From: Bradyrhizobium sp. CCGUVB1N3
GTDB taxonomy: Bacteria > Pseudomonadota > Alphaproteobacteria > Rhizobiales > Xanthobacteraceae
Length of the DNA: 64,000 nt
Assembly (NCBI RefSeq): GCF_024199925.1
Contig: NZ_JANADR010000001.1
Coordinates: 6,823,501-6,887,500, forward strand
Reading direction: 5' to 3'
The position numbers and the translations under genes are program-made. Shown here piece after piece: positions 27,859-36,279 of this stretch; the first letter of the stretch is position 1, and each line of letters starts with the position of its first letter. The notes beneath the pieces were generated by a model. That model had not been told where the DNA came from, searched no databases, and saw only the letters and a list, made by a program, of their open reading frames with translations.

Positions 27859-28314
27859 CTACTCATTCGGAGTTCTTGTGGACTTCTTGCGGAGGGGCCG
27901 CAAGAAACTGACGAGCCGGCGATTCAAGGTCTGCAAATCGGATACCTCGCACTCCCACACGGTCAACGTTGTCCAACCGAGCGATTTCAGTTCAGCCAGG
28001 TTCTTGGCATCGCGCATCTTGTTGCGGGTGAACTTAGGGACCCAGTAGTCAGGATTGGCAGCCGGCACCTTCCTTCCTGCCGGGCAGTCGCGCCGATGCC
28101 AAAAGCATCCGTGCACAAAAACGACCTTCCTGGAGCTTGGAAAGACAATGTCTGGTGTGCCCGGCAGATCGGATCGATGTATGCGGTACCGAAATCCGCC
28201 GGCAAAAAGCATCTTCCGGACTCTCAGCTCCGGCTTTGTGTCGGCTTTTCGAATTCGGGCCATTCGTTCGGAGAGGCTAAGCGGCAGTCGCTTCTTTGAT
28301 TTAGGAACTCGCAA
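27859..28314 (-). CDS. vsr: Very short patch repair endonuclease
   Basis: 151-aa Vsr protein with the family landmarks MARIRKADTKPELRVRKMLF, GFRYRIHRSDLPGTPDIVFP (catalytic Asp), KVVFVHGCFWHRRDCP (zinc and active-site His/Cys) and TTLTVWECEV. It nicks 5' to T:G mismatches arising from deaminated 5-methylcytosine. It normally travels with the Dcm it serves, as here. The gene is upstream of dcm on the same strand. In MORC-type loci it has been proposed to act also as a restriction component. Confidence 0.92.
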   Translation of the reverse strand: MRVPKSKKRLPLSLSERMARIRKADTKPELRVRKMLFAGGFRYRIHRSDLPGTPDIVFPSSRKVVFVHGCFWHRRDCPAGRKVPAANPDYWVPKFTRNKMRDAKNLAELKSLGWTTLTVWECEVSDLQTLNRRLVSFLRPLRKKSTRTPNE

Positions 28315-28423
28315 TGCTCACTCCTGAATCAAAATGCCGCCCCAAATAGCGTAAGAGAGGCGGCATCGCGAGATGCCTAGATCGCAGAATAGCGATCAAG
28401 AGAAACATGGAGTCAAAAAGACA

Positions 28424-29158
28424 TCACCGGTGCGGCTCAGGAGCGTAAGCAATCTGCTGCAGCGCTTTGTTCGCATCACCTCGCCCCTGATACGTTCCGA
28501 GTAAATCACCTTTGTCAGCAAGTTCCTTGATGCGATACAGTGTCCAGCGTTTGTCCTTACCCTGTATGATGCGAAACGCGCGGCCATTACGACGGCAGTA
28601 GAGCGCTTCTGACTTCTCGATCCGGGTCCAACCGCAGTCTGCGCCGGAGAGGAAGCGCTGCTCCAGCTTCACCCGTTCGTCTTCCTTCCAGTGACGATAC
28701 TGCTCTTGCTGCTCGTTCCGGAGCCGTTCCTCTTCACGCTCTATATGCTCCTGCAGCGCACCGATGATTGCCCGCATCCCTGTTCCTTGGGACTTTTCGG
28801 CCAGGTACACCGCTAGACACCCCTCCTTGAGCTCGTCCTTTGGATAGGTTGTGTGTGGCTCCTCCCAGATCGCGCGCAAACGCTGCTCGACATCCGTTTT
28901 CGTTAGTGGGGGACCAGGCAATGTGTTTAGGAATGACTGGAGATCCTCTGTCGGTATCCAGCAAGGCGCTGCAGCCTTTGCGATCTCCTCTCGATCCGGT
29001 TCCCACTTCTTCCAAACTGAACTCGCCCTATCGAGCGCGTTCACGATATCTCGGGCAAGCTTATGAACGCTGTGCGGGTCTCGCAGATGCCGCAACGAGG
29101 GACTCTTGACGTAATCAAACAGCAGCGAGGCAACTGCGTATTGGCGATCAGGGGCCAT
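28424..29158 (-). CDS. Hypothetical protein upstream of vsr
   Basis: 244 aa from the ATG at 29158, which has GGAGG upstream; a GTG at 29173 is in frame. The N-terminal 100 residues are helical, then comes a charged coiled coil (LQEHIEREEERLRNEQQEQYRHWKEDERVKLEQRFL, about 135-170). The C-terminal 70 residues form a compact domain with conserved-looking aromatic and Gly positions (GWTRIEKSEALYCRRNGRAF, GTYQGRGDANKALQQIAY). No family was recognised. It precedes vsr and dcm on the same strand with a 109-bp gap. It may belong to the restriction module. Confidence 0.55.
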   Translation of the reverse strand: MAPDRQYAVASLLFDYVKSPSLRHLRDPHSVHKLARDIVNALDRASSVWKKWEPDREEIAKAAAPCWIPTEDLQSFLNTLPGPPLTKTDVEQRLRAIWEEPHTTYPKDELKEGCLAVYLAEKSQGTGMRAIIGALQEHIEREEERLRNEQQEQYRHWKEDERVKLEQRFLSGADCGWTRIEKSEALYCRRNGRAFRIIQGKDKRWTLYRIKELADKGDLLGTYQGRGDANKALQQIAYAPEPHR

Positions 29159-29226
29159 CCAGCATTCCTCCACTTTGTGAGGTTGATGTTGGGCAAGTGC
29201 ACGCAGAATCCGCTCTCAAGGACCCG

Positions 29227-29562
29227 CTACCACCCGAATGCAGTCACTGTCACCATCAATATGGTAAGTGCTAGATAGGTGTAGAACCAGTAATTCAGAT
29301 CATCATGATATTGGCTGCACGTCTTTTGGCGAGCATTGAGATCTCCGAGTGCGACCTGAGCGTCATCCAAATACTTTCTCTTAGAGAGTGGATCTACGCT
29401 TACAAGCTCAAAGTCGTTTGTAATGCGATCTCTCATCGGTTGAAGGGCGGTGTGGCAGGCATATATCTTGTAGTCGGAGTAGTAGATCGTCCCACCTACG
29501 GCAATCAGCAACGTTGCTAAAAGGAACCTCGATAATTGGCTTCTGCGACTGCGTAGATCCAT
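29227..29562 (-). CDS. Small two-helix membrane protein
   Basis: 111 aa with two hydrophobic helices, RFLLATLLIAVGGTIYYS near the N-terminus and FYTYLALTILMVTVTAFGW at the C-terminus. About 55 mainly polar residues with Cys lie between them. Basic residues before helix 1 favour an N-in topology. No recognised domain. It lies 69 bp upstream of the gene that precedes vsr. Confidence 0.45.
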   Translation of the reverse strand: MDLRSRRSQLSRFLLATLLIAVGGTIYYSDYKIYACHTALQPMRDRITNDFELVSVDPLSKRKYLDDAQVALGDLNARQKTCSQYHDDLNYWFYTYLALTILMVTVTAFGW

Positions 29563-30297
29563 ACTTCGATTGATGTGGGCAGTTTACCAAAGTTCGGCGC
29601 CGTCACCAACTGTCCTCAGACACGAACGGTTCGAGACCTAGACAGAGCCCAGTCTCGAAGACGCTGAACTGTGAAACGAAACGTAACAGGTAAATAGGAT
29701 TGGGGGATTTGGAGTACTCGAAAATCACGAGTATCTCGAAGTGCGCGATCGGAAGATTTTCAATCTTCCGATAAGCGTCAACTTTCGAGAGATGCTCGTG
29801 GGTTTTTCAGAGAAAGACGTGTGAGCGATGCTGCCCTTACAATTAGACCCATCGATCAACACACAAACGCACGAGCGACTAGACGCGAGAAGTTGCCGCA
29901 GCATCATCACGCGTCTAGCCGCTCGCACGTTCGTGTTGCCGACACGTGTTTGGTTCTGGACCGCAACTTTTCGCGTCTATCCGGAGTCAAGCAACGTTCT
30001 AAGATCGACGAAAGCGGCATAGAACCGGACCTTCGACAGGTAGCGTTGGCAACATCAACACTGAGCCACTTGTTAGGGTGGCTAGGTCTCGATAGCTCCA
30101 AAAAAAAGCTGAGATGCGAAGCGCATTCGCGGCAGTGTGTTGAAGCCTCGCCCATGGGAGTTGAGCGCCGCTATTCATGCGCGCGCATGACCGAGATCAC
30201 GCGTCTAAGACGAAAGTGATACTCCGTTCTGGGTAGAACATCTTAGGTTGCGCTACATCCTCCGATTGCATATCATCGAACGCGCGGGAGAAGCCAA
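29563..30297. repeat. Non-coding region with hairpin cluster and repeated octamer
   Basis: About 735 bp without a supportable gene. It contains TACTCG/CGAGTA (29715-29733), an 11-bp perfect stem with a three-base loop (ATCGGAAGATT at 29748-29758, complement at 29762-29772), and a long imperfect inverted repeat pairing 15 of 16 positions (29872-29887 with 29910-29925). The octamer CGCGTCTA or its complement occurs four times (29880-29887, 29910, 29972, 30200). It could be an origin, transfer or recombination site, or a regulatory region. Confidence 0.45.
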
Positions 30298-30609
30298 ATG
30301 AGAAGGCCAACGACCAAGTCCGCATTACTTGTCGTCTTATCCGTTTGCATTTTGATGCCCGCTATTGCGCTGCGAGCAGCTGAACATTGTGAGGACAAGT
30401 CCAGGCAGGAGAGCACCGTCGCTTCCGCTAATCAGGATCGACCTTGTAGCTTCAAATGTACTGTCAAGCGGACGGACAGCAATCACAGCGTCACAACATG
30501 TGATGCCGCGGCATCGCTGGCGACCGCAAACTGCAGCTCTCAGGACATCGACAAGACGATACAGAGCGCGTTGGCATCTATTCCGCGTTGCGAGGAGAAG
30601 AAACAATGA
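30298..30609 (+). CDS. Secreted small Cys-rich protein
   Basis: 103 aa. The signal peptide SALLVVLSVCILMPAIALRA is followed by a mature chain with six Cys (EHCEDK, PCSFKCTVKR, VTTCDA, ANCSS, PRCEEK), likely three disulfides in the periplasm or outside. GGGAG lies seven bases before the ATG. The next gene starts inside its stop codon (ATGA), and the MACPF-like gene follows, so the three form one operon. No homologous family recognised. A chaperone, immunity or co-toxin role is possible. Confidence 0.65.
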   Translation: MRRPTTKSALLVVLSVCILMPAIALRAAEHCEDKSRQESTVASANQDRPCSFKCTVKRTDSNHSVTTCDAAASLATANCSSQDIDKTIQSALASIPRCEEKKQ

Positions 30610-31166
30610 TCGGAGCGGCAGGCGCTCGGACAGCACTGATTATTTCGTCACTTGCCATGTTCGCGACGAGCGCTAGCGCGGAGATCGTTGCTGGACACGC
30701 AAATTCGATCGACCCGTCCAAGGCGTCCCAGCTCGATACTTGTGTTAAGCAGACCTATGGCGAGTTTGTTACTCGGTCCGAGACCACCTGCGTTGGCAAT
30801 CGCCATGAATACGGCTCTGGAAATACCAGTGACGACTCTTACAGCATTGACTATCAAATGGGACCAGATTTTCCCGGCTACAAATACATTCCGGGATCAG
30901 AAACAACAAGCTTTTACGGGCGATGCACTTTCGACATGAAGGGCACGGGCGTTCAATCAGACACGTCTTTCGTGTGCATTTGGCACACCGCCGGCTGCGG
31001 CTTCACTAAGGATGGTGGCTACATAAACGGCGCATGTTCTGTGAAGATGCATTATCTACCGCGCGATGGTGATGTCGCAGCAATCAAAGAATATTGTTTT
31101 GGCCTGATTGCGGGCATCCCTATCGCAAAACCGGTTTCTTATTCGAAAGGTTGTATTTTGCCCTAA
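30606..31166 (+). CDS. Secreted Cys-rich protein
   Basis: 186 aa, coupled by an ATGA overlap to the small Cys-rich gene. Signal peptide RTALIISSLAMFATSASA, then EIVAGHANS. The mature part has eight Cys (LDTCVKQTYGEF, TTCVGNR, YGRCTFDM, FVCIWHTAGCGF, NGACSV, EYCFGL, KGCILP) and many aromatic and Gly residues, which suggests a disulfide-stabilised beta fold. It ends 12 bp before the MACPF-like gene. No family recognised. It is likely to be exported with the other two. Confidence 0.65.
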   Translation: MIGAAGARTALIISSLAMFATSASAEIVAGHANSIDPSKASQLDTCVKQTYGEFVTRSETTCVGNRHEYGSGNTSDDSYSIDYQMGPDFPGYKYIPGSETTSFYGRCTFDMKGTGVQSDTSFVCIWHTAGCGFTKDGGYINGACSVKMHYLPRDGDVAAIKEYCFGLIAGIPIAKPVSYSKGCILP

Positions 31167-31178
31167 AAGGAAAAGTCG

Positions 31179-32918
31179 ATGAAGAATAGAGTTCGACTGT
31201 TCTGTCAGGTGATTCCATTCATCGCTTTAACGACCTCCGCGGCAGCGGAAACTGTCGGCTATATACCGAACGGAGGTGTTTACCTAGGTAAGGGGTTTGA
31301 CCTGCTATTTCCGTCCAAGGTGTTTCCTCTGTGCCTCAAGGCCGGAGGCGAGTGCCAGACGGGAATTAAGGACGCCATTGTTTGTCTGACAACAAATGCC
31401 CAAGCGCCCGTACAGTTTGGTGAAACAACCGCGTTCTCCATCAAGCAAATACATTCGAAATCGGAATTCTTTCAGGAGGTAAACATATCAGCCTCCCTTT
31501 CTGCTTCTTACGGCCCGTTTTCCGGCAGCGGAAGCTTTTCTTCAAGCGCGCTTGACCAAATCAACCAGGACAGTCTCAGTTGGATGGTGTCTGCCAAAGG
31601 ATATTACGGCTCCTTTGCATTAAGAAACCCCGAGGTAGATAGATCACTTTCTAGATTGTCTCCAGAACAGCTTGTGGCGAGATGCGGTCAACAATACGTC
31701 TCGTCGATTGAACGAGGGGTAGCGGCCGTTGCGCTGTTCACCGTATATAATTTGGATGAGCAGCATAAAAGGGTGATCCAAGCATCTATGAGTGCGGGAT
31801 TCTCAACGGGCGCCTTCTCTGCAGCAGCCGGAGCGACCTTCTCCAGTGTGATGCAAAGTGCCCTTCAATACGGCTCGATGTCGATAAATGTCTTTACGAT
31901 CGGTGGTGCTGGTGATCCGCAGTTGCAGGAGCTTGTTCAGGCGAACCCCACCGAACTAGACAAAATAAAGCAGATCCTTAAGGCATACGTCGGCACTCAA
32001 GATCCGGCACGTGCGGCAATCGTTGGGTTCAAGACCACGGGTTTCGGAAAGCTTATCAACAACGCTTCGATAGATCCCGATCAGTCCAACTATCTTTACT
32101 TTCTGAATTCCGCAAATGGCTACAGACTTAGCGTGCTGGACTATTTGACCAAAGTCGACAACCTGCTGCAGCGCCAAGCCGACTTCGATGCCACAACTGT
32201 GGCCAACGCGAAGACGTACCGAAATCGGTTGCTTTGCGAGCAGCAATATATCGACGCCTCGATCCAAGCATGCCGTTTGGCGACTGATCTGGTCCGTCGT
32301 GAGCTGGTTACGGCGAGAGACAGCTCCACTCGTCGAGCAGCGGGGTTAGCTCTCGACTACGGTGTTTCGGACGCAACGAGGGGCTTCCGAGCTTGCAGCA
32401 ATGCACCAACCGGCACCGTGCAGTCCCTCGGGTGGTCGCGACGAGGAATCAACTCTTCTGTCGGAGCGTCGAGGCACAGTATCGCGCCCACTTGCGACGA
32501 TCGAGTGAAGGCTATGCAACAGCAATTTGCGGCAATGCTGGAAGGTGCGAATTCTGGACGTGCGTGCATTGCGGAATGCGCATACGAGGCCAACGATGAT
32601 TTGGTCGCAAGCGTTAGGGCGCTGCCGGAGCTGCCGTTTGAGATGACGTACTGGTATGATCCAGGCTCTTCTAGTTTTGGAGGCGCCACAAATCCGGGTC
32701 TCTACGTCGCGCTCAAAGGTGCGGCCAATGTGCATGAGGTCAGATTTTTTAAGGATCAAGACGAATCTGCGTTTGGGGCTCGAACAACCGGGGGCGCTGC
32801 AAATGTGGTGATCTTTGTCGATCTCACAAAGTTTACGGGCCACTCGGTTCGAGTGGAGGCGAGTACCGTTAAGGGAAACACTTATGTAATCGCGTTGCCT
32901 AACATCGCTCCGCTGTAG
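31179..32918 (+). CDS. Secreted MACPF-like pore-forming protein candidate
   Basis: 579 aa. Signal peptide MKNRVRLFCQVIPFIALTTS followed by AAA and ETVGY. Residues about 100-250 look like a MACPF/CDC-type core: SLSASYGPFSGSGSFSSSAL, then near residue 168 RCGQQYVSSIERGVAAVALF, which resembles the MACPF signature (Y-G-T-H-Y, x6, G-G) with changes, then an amphipathic Ser/Ala/Gly stretch GFSTGAFSAAAGATFSS like a membrane-inserting helix cluster. The middle (300-400) is helical with Cys, and the C-terminal 120 residues are beta-rich (FEMTYWYDPGSSS, VFVDLTKFTGHSVR-like strands) and may bind a receptor. The pore-forming call is inference from motif pattern. It is the third gene of the operon. Confidence 0.6.
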   Translation: MKNRVRLFCQVIPFIALTTSAAAETVGYIPNGGVYLGKGFDLLFPSKVFPLCLKAGGECQTGIKDAIVCLTTNAQAPVQFGETTAFSIKQIHSKSEFFQEVNISASLSASYGPFSGSGSFSSSALDQINQDSLSWMVSAKGYYGSFALRNPEVDRSLSRLSPEQLVARCGQQYVSSIERGVAAVALFTVYNLDEQHKRVIQASMSAGFSTGAFSAAAGATFSSVMQSALQYGSMSINVFTIGGAGDPQLQELVQANPTELDKIKQILKAYVGTQDPARAAIVGFKTTGFGKLINNASIDPDQSNYLYFLNSANGYRLSVLDYLTKVDNLLQRQADFDATTVANAKTYRNRLLCEQQYIDASIQACRLATDLVRRELVTARDSSTRRAAGLALDYGVSDATRGFRACSNAPTGTVQSLGWSRRGINSSVGASRHSIAPTCDDRVKAMQQQFAAMLEGANSGRACIAECAYEANDDLVASVRALPELPFEMTYWYDPGSSSFGGATNPGLYVALKGAANVHEVRFFKDQDESAFGARTTGGAANVVIFVDLTKFTGHSVRVEASTVKGNTYVIALPNIAPL

Positions 32919-33040
32919 GAAGCCAAGCTTCTTCGTGACGCATGGCGTTCTACAACATTGAGGTCTTTTCCACCAGCTAGGTGCTCATCAGGCGAGGCGG
33001 AGTTGCAGGCCATCGAGCTCAACGCACAAAGGATAGGAGC

Positions 33041-33619
33041 ATGGCCGACAAGAATACCAAGCTCACCTCAGTTCTGACACACGAGGAAATTGAGCAACAG
33101 CTTTCAAAGGAGCTTGGGCCGGCGGCGGCTGCCAATTTGCTCCTGGTCCCACAAGATGGAAGTGACGTGGCGACGCTTTCGTTCGATTGGTCAAAAGCAA
33201 AAGAGTATTACTCAGAATACTGCCCACAAGGAGCCGGTAACGACTGCCCCGACGGGGAATTTGCGCTCGATTGCACGCACTTTATTTGCCATGGTCTGTC
33301 CAAGAGCAAAGTGATTGTCAACCAACCGAGCGCTACGTGCACGAACGGTGTTTGCGTGCGCGTTGCCGAGCTAGCGGCAGCATTTAAGAACTCCGTTGCA
33401 AAATACTCTAACGTTAAGAAGATTGACGATTTGGCTCAAACGCAGGAAGGCGATTTCTGCTTCGTCGTAAGCTGGTTTGGGCTATCCAAAGATCATGCCA
33501 TGGCGCTGGCTGATACGATCAGTCCGTCTGGCGGTAAGGTATATGGACATACCAATGCGCGGTGCGGCCAAAATGTCGATCTCACGGGACAGTCCTTGGT
33601 GATCTATCGGATCGTATGA
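33041..33619 (+). CDS. Papain-fold (NlpC/P60 or amidase_6-like) cysteine hydrolase
   Basis: 192 aa from the ATG at 33041, which has AGGAG upstream; the frame is open to 32981. FALDCTHFICHGLSK gives a probable nucleophile Cys78 at a helix start after Asp, as in NlpC/P60-type amidases. SKDHAMALAD supplies His152, and a third polar residue may be His170 (VYGHTN). There is no signal peptide, so it acts in the cytoplasm or is exported by another route. It lies 122 bp after the MACPF-like gene and might be a cell-wall-active partner. Substrate unknown. Confidence 0.55.
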   Translation: MADKNTKLTSVLTHEEIEQQLSKELGPAAAANLLLVPQDGSDVATLSFDWSKAKEYYSEYCPQGAGNDCPDGEFALDCTHFICHGLSKSKVIVNQPSATCTNGVCVRVAELAAAFKNSVAKYSNVKKIDDLAQTQEGDFCFVVSWFGLSKDHAMALADTISPSGGKVYGHTNARCGQNVDLTGQSLVIYRIV

Positions 33620-34116
33620 CACCTACAGCAGACTATCGCGAGAGGCGATCGAGCATGTGTGGGCTAAACGAAGCATCCTGCGCACGAATTCCGTCCGGCG
33701 ACGCTACGTTCCAAGTTGCGGGGGTTAGTAGCGACTGATACGTGCGGCCAAGCATCCAAAGCGAGGATAGCTGACCAGGGCAGCACAAAGCCGCCCAAGA
33801 GGCCGCTTGTGTGTCTTCCATCAGTTTCGCTTATCCCGCTCCATGCTTGTAATCCGCCGTCTCAATCATATTCGGTTGACGACGGGTTGCCGTAAAACTG
33901 ACAAAAGGCGATCTGTTCTAGTCTGTTGTTCGTCAAACAACTCAGGTCGATGTTAGCTCATACAACCTTCATTTAAGCCAATAATTGATGATAACCGCGC
34001 TCGATTTTTGGCCTGGTACACTTACGCCATACAGGGTTCGAGTCCCTGGCCGGCAGCAATCGATCGACGAGGGTTCCTGCTCTGATTTCACGGCTCATTC
34101 CTTTGACATTCTCAGG
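33620..34116. other. Intergenic region ahead of a degenerate integrase
   Basis: About 500 bp with no supportable gene. The right part carries a tRNA T-arm-like sequence at 34032-34048. No terminator with a T-tract was found after the hydrolase gene. Confidence 0.35.
34023..34060 (+). repeat. tRNA 3'-end-like remnant, candidate attachment site
   Basis: CAGGG TTCGAGT CCCTG (34032-34048) folds as a perfect T arm and is followed by GCCGGCAGCA, like an acceptor strand. No D or anticodon arm precedes it, so it is not a complete tRNA. It sits 57 bp from the 3' end of the interrupted integrase, as expected of an att site of a nested element. The second copy was not found in the window. Confidence 0.4.
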
Positions 34117-35247
34117 CTAGGCCGCTTCAGTCAGCAGTTGTTTCCGTTGCTCTTCGATCCACCGGTTGACCGTCGGTTGCCCAAAATCGTCACTTGGGAC
34201 GCTCTTGGGGCTCAGCATTTCGATCGCTGCTTTCAGGGCCGACGGTGCCACGTGCGAGTACCGCAGGGTGGTCGTTATGCTTGCGTGGCCCAAAAGCACT
34301 TGCACGATATGCAGCGGTGTTCCTTGCAGGGCCAAGTGTGATGCGAAGGTGTGACGGAGCACGTGCCAGCTGGCGGCTCGCAAGCCAGCCTTCGTGCATG
34401 CCTGCTCCAGGCGCCGATTCACTCGACTCCCGTTGAACGGGTCTCCGTCGGCATCCACGAACACGTAACCTGCCTTCCTCCTCCGCGCACTGAGCATCTC
34501 GTAGACCTCTCCATCAAGAGGAATATGTCGCTCTCGGTTGTTCTTCGGTGTGTCGAGGACCTTCCGAGTATCACAATGTGAATGACGGATCGCGACACTT
34601 CGGTTTTCCCAGTCAATAGAGGTCCATTGAAGGCCGATCACCTCTCCACGACGCATACCCGTGCGCAGTGTAATCAGAATCATTTCGCGGACGACGCCCT
34701 GTGCCCGGGACAGAAGAGCCTCACATTCCGCTGGCGACAGATAGTCCGTTTGCGGAGGGCGGCACTTTGGCCATTTGATCTTAGGTGGAGCTCCAGCGAG
34801 TTCAAGCCATTCATATGCACAAGCCAAGCACTTGTTGAGTACCGTCAGGCGATTCTTGATCGTCTTGTTTGACGTGCCATCTCGTACCTGCAGTGCTTTA
34901 AACTGCTCAATATGATGCGCGGAAATCTCGCTTATATACTGCCTTCAGAAATATGGGACGAGTGTCTGACGCAGGATGCGCCTCTTTGCGCACTGTTCGG
35001 AAAACTTGTTGTTCGGCACCACATATTCTTCAAGCCAGTGCCACGCGAACTCCTCGAAAAGCTGGTCGCGGCGTGCTAGATCGTTGCTCGAGTCTGCTAT
35101 CGGCTCTCCGCGAGAGAGCTTCTGTCTTAGAGTGATTTCGTACGTTAGGGCTCCTGTTCTGGAATTGTCGGGGCTTCGTTTCCTGTATCGCCTGTGATTG
35201 AACGTAAAATCGATCCACCACGAGTTTCCTATCTTTCGTACTGCCAT
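34117..35247 (-). pseudogene. Tyrosine integrase with in-frame stop codon
   Basis: One reading frame of 376 codons, interrupted by TGA at 34945-34947 (codon 101). The N-terminal part (MAVRKIGNSWWIDFTFNHRRYRK) is an arm-type domain, and the core-binding part continues across the stop (ILRQTLVPYF, stop, RQYISEISAHHIEQFKALQV). The catalytic domain is intact: LRTGMRRGE (Arg), WHVLRHTFASH (His-x-x-Arg), LLGHASITTTLRYSH (His and Tyr). No frameshift is needed. Recoding or restart at Met (34827) is possible but unlikely to give an active enzyme. It belongs to a second element nested in the island, with a DNA-binding gene directly upstream. Confidence 0.8.
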
Positions 35248-35250
35248 ACA

Positions 35251-35460
35251 TTATTGGTATTCGTCGACTGAGCGCACGCGGCGCTTCTGCAGATATGCGT
35301 CAATGTCGCTTCGAATGAAGCGGACACATCCACCCACCTTGAAGAAGGGAATCTTGCGCTGCTGCTGTAGCCGCCGAACCGTCGGCACTGAAATCTTCAG
35401 TATGGTTCCGACTTCTGGGATCGTCAGCAGTTCCAACCCGGTGCGGTTCTCAATCGACAT
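35251..35460 (-). CDS. Helix-turn-helix excisionase-like protein
   Basis: 69 aa from the Met at 35460; the frame is open to 35490. LLTIPEVGTILKISVPTVRRLQQQRKIPFFKVGGCVRFIRSDIDAYLQ is a typical MerR-like/excisionase HTH with wing, of the type annotated as helix-turn-helix domain-containing protein in integrative elements. It ends three bases before the integrase start. It would direct excision or regulate the now interrupted integrase. Confidence 0.75.
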   Translation of the reverse strand: MSIENRTGLELLTIPEVGTILKISVPTVRRLQQQRKIPFFKVGGCVRFIRSDIDAYLQKRRVRSVDEYQ

Positions 35461-35544
35461 AGTTGTCAAAGAGCGGGATAAGCTCGGCAACTAAGGCCAA
35501 GAATACCGCGGCGTTATGGTTTTTGCGAATCGCTCCTTGCATAC

Positions 35545-36024
35545 TCAATGTGGCGCGATAGCTAAGTCCCGCAAGTAAATCGCCCCAATTCGTTTTAGCA
35601 GGTCGACGCTGGTTCCGTTTCTAAAGGCGAACCTGTTCAGTTGTCGGGTAAACGCCATATCCAGGGAAATGTGATGAAACAACCGGAACGCACTGTCCCG
35701 AACGGTGTAGAGGTCCAGCGGCGCCATCGTCCGTAGCTGACCTGTTAGCTCGTCTCGGCGGCGATCAATATATGATTTGAGCCCACTGTCCCGTAGCAGC
35801 TGTTCCCCAGTTTCGGTCAGCGAGATGGGTGAGTGGACGTCAAAAGCGCGGGCTGAAATGTTTTCCGCTTTGATCGTGAGGTCGCGCACCGTATCCGCCA
35901 GCCACTCGAAATTCGTCTCGATGCGAGTGAAGCGGCCGTTAGCGTAGTAGGCGAGAGCAATGAGCGTTCCGATTATTCCGAAGAAGCATTCCCAATTTAC
36001 GTTGATCGTAAGCATATGCCGCAA
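35545..36024 (-). CDS. Membrane-anchored hypothetical protein
   Basis: 159 aa. A single N-terminal membrane helix (CFFGIIGTLIALAYYANG) is followed by a helical soluble part (RIETNFEWLADTVRDLTIKA, LRDSGLKSYIDRRRDELTGQL). No catalytic motif. Signal-anchor topology with the C-terminal part in the cytoplasm is likely from the basic residue just after the helix. It is separated from the excisionase gene by 84 bp. Function unknown. Confidence 0.6.
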   Translation of the reverse strand: MRHMLTINVNWECFFGIIGTLIALAYYANGRFTRIETNFEWLADTVRDLTIKAENISARAFDVHSPISLTETGEQLLRDSGLKSYIDRRRDELTGQLRTMAPLDLYTVRDSAFRLFHHISLDMAFTRQLNRFAFRNGTSVDLLKRIGAIYLRDLAIAPH

Positions 36025-36279
36025 CGATAGCGGCAGGGGGAGCGTACTTCCAGACGCGAGAATTTGCCGGGGCGCAGGTTCTTACCAGTTAGCCTTGTCG
36101 GACTCGATCCGGACTTTTAAAAAGCTTGACACCATCTCGGTGGCAATGCCCGGCTGAGGCACATGAAAGATACATGAAAGCGGCACGTCTACTTCTACGT
36201 GCGCGTAAAATTTCGCGTCTATTAGAGTCCGAAATAATGAGAGACCATGGCGCAGGTGCCCCTCGGGGCGCACCAAGTT

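Noticed and set aside
29821..30219. Plus-strand frame of 132 codons in the hairpin region
   Set aside because: It is laid over the inverted repeats, has no ribosome site, and its translation has no recognisable pattern.
33633..33821. 62-codon minus-strand frame after the papain-fold hydrolase
   Set aside because: No ribosome site and no resemblance to a protein domain.
34000..34060. A complete tRNA near 34.0 kb
   Set aside because: Only a T arm and acceptor-like strand are present; no D or anticodon arm could be folded upstream.
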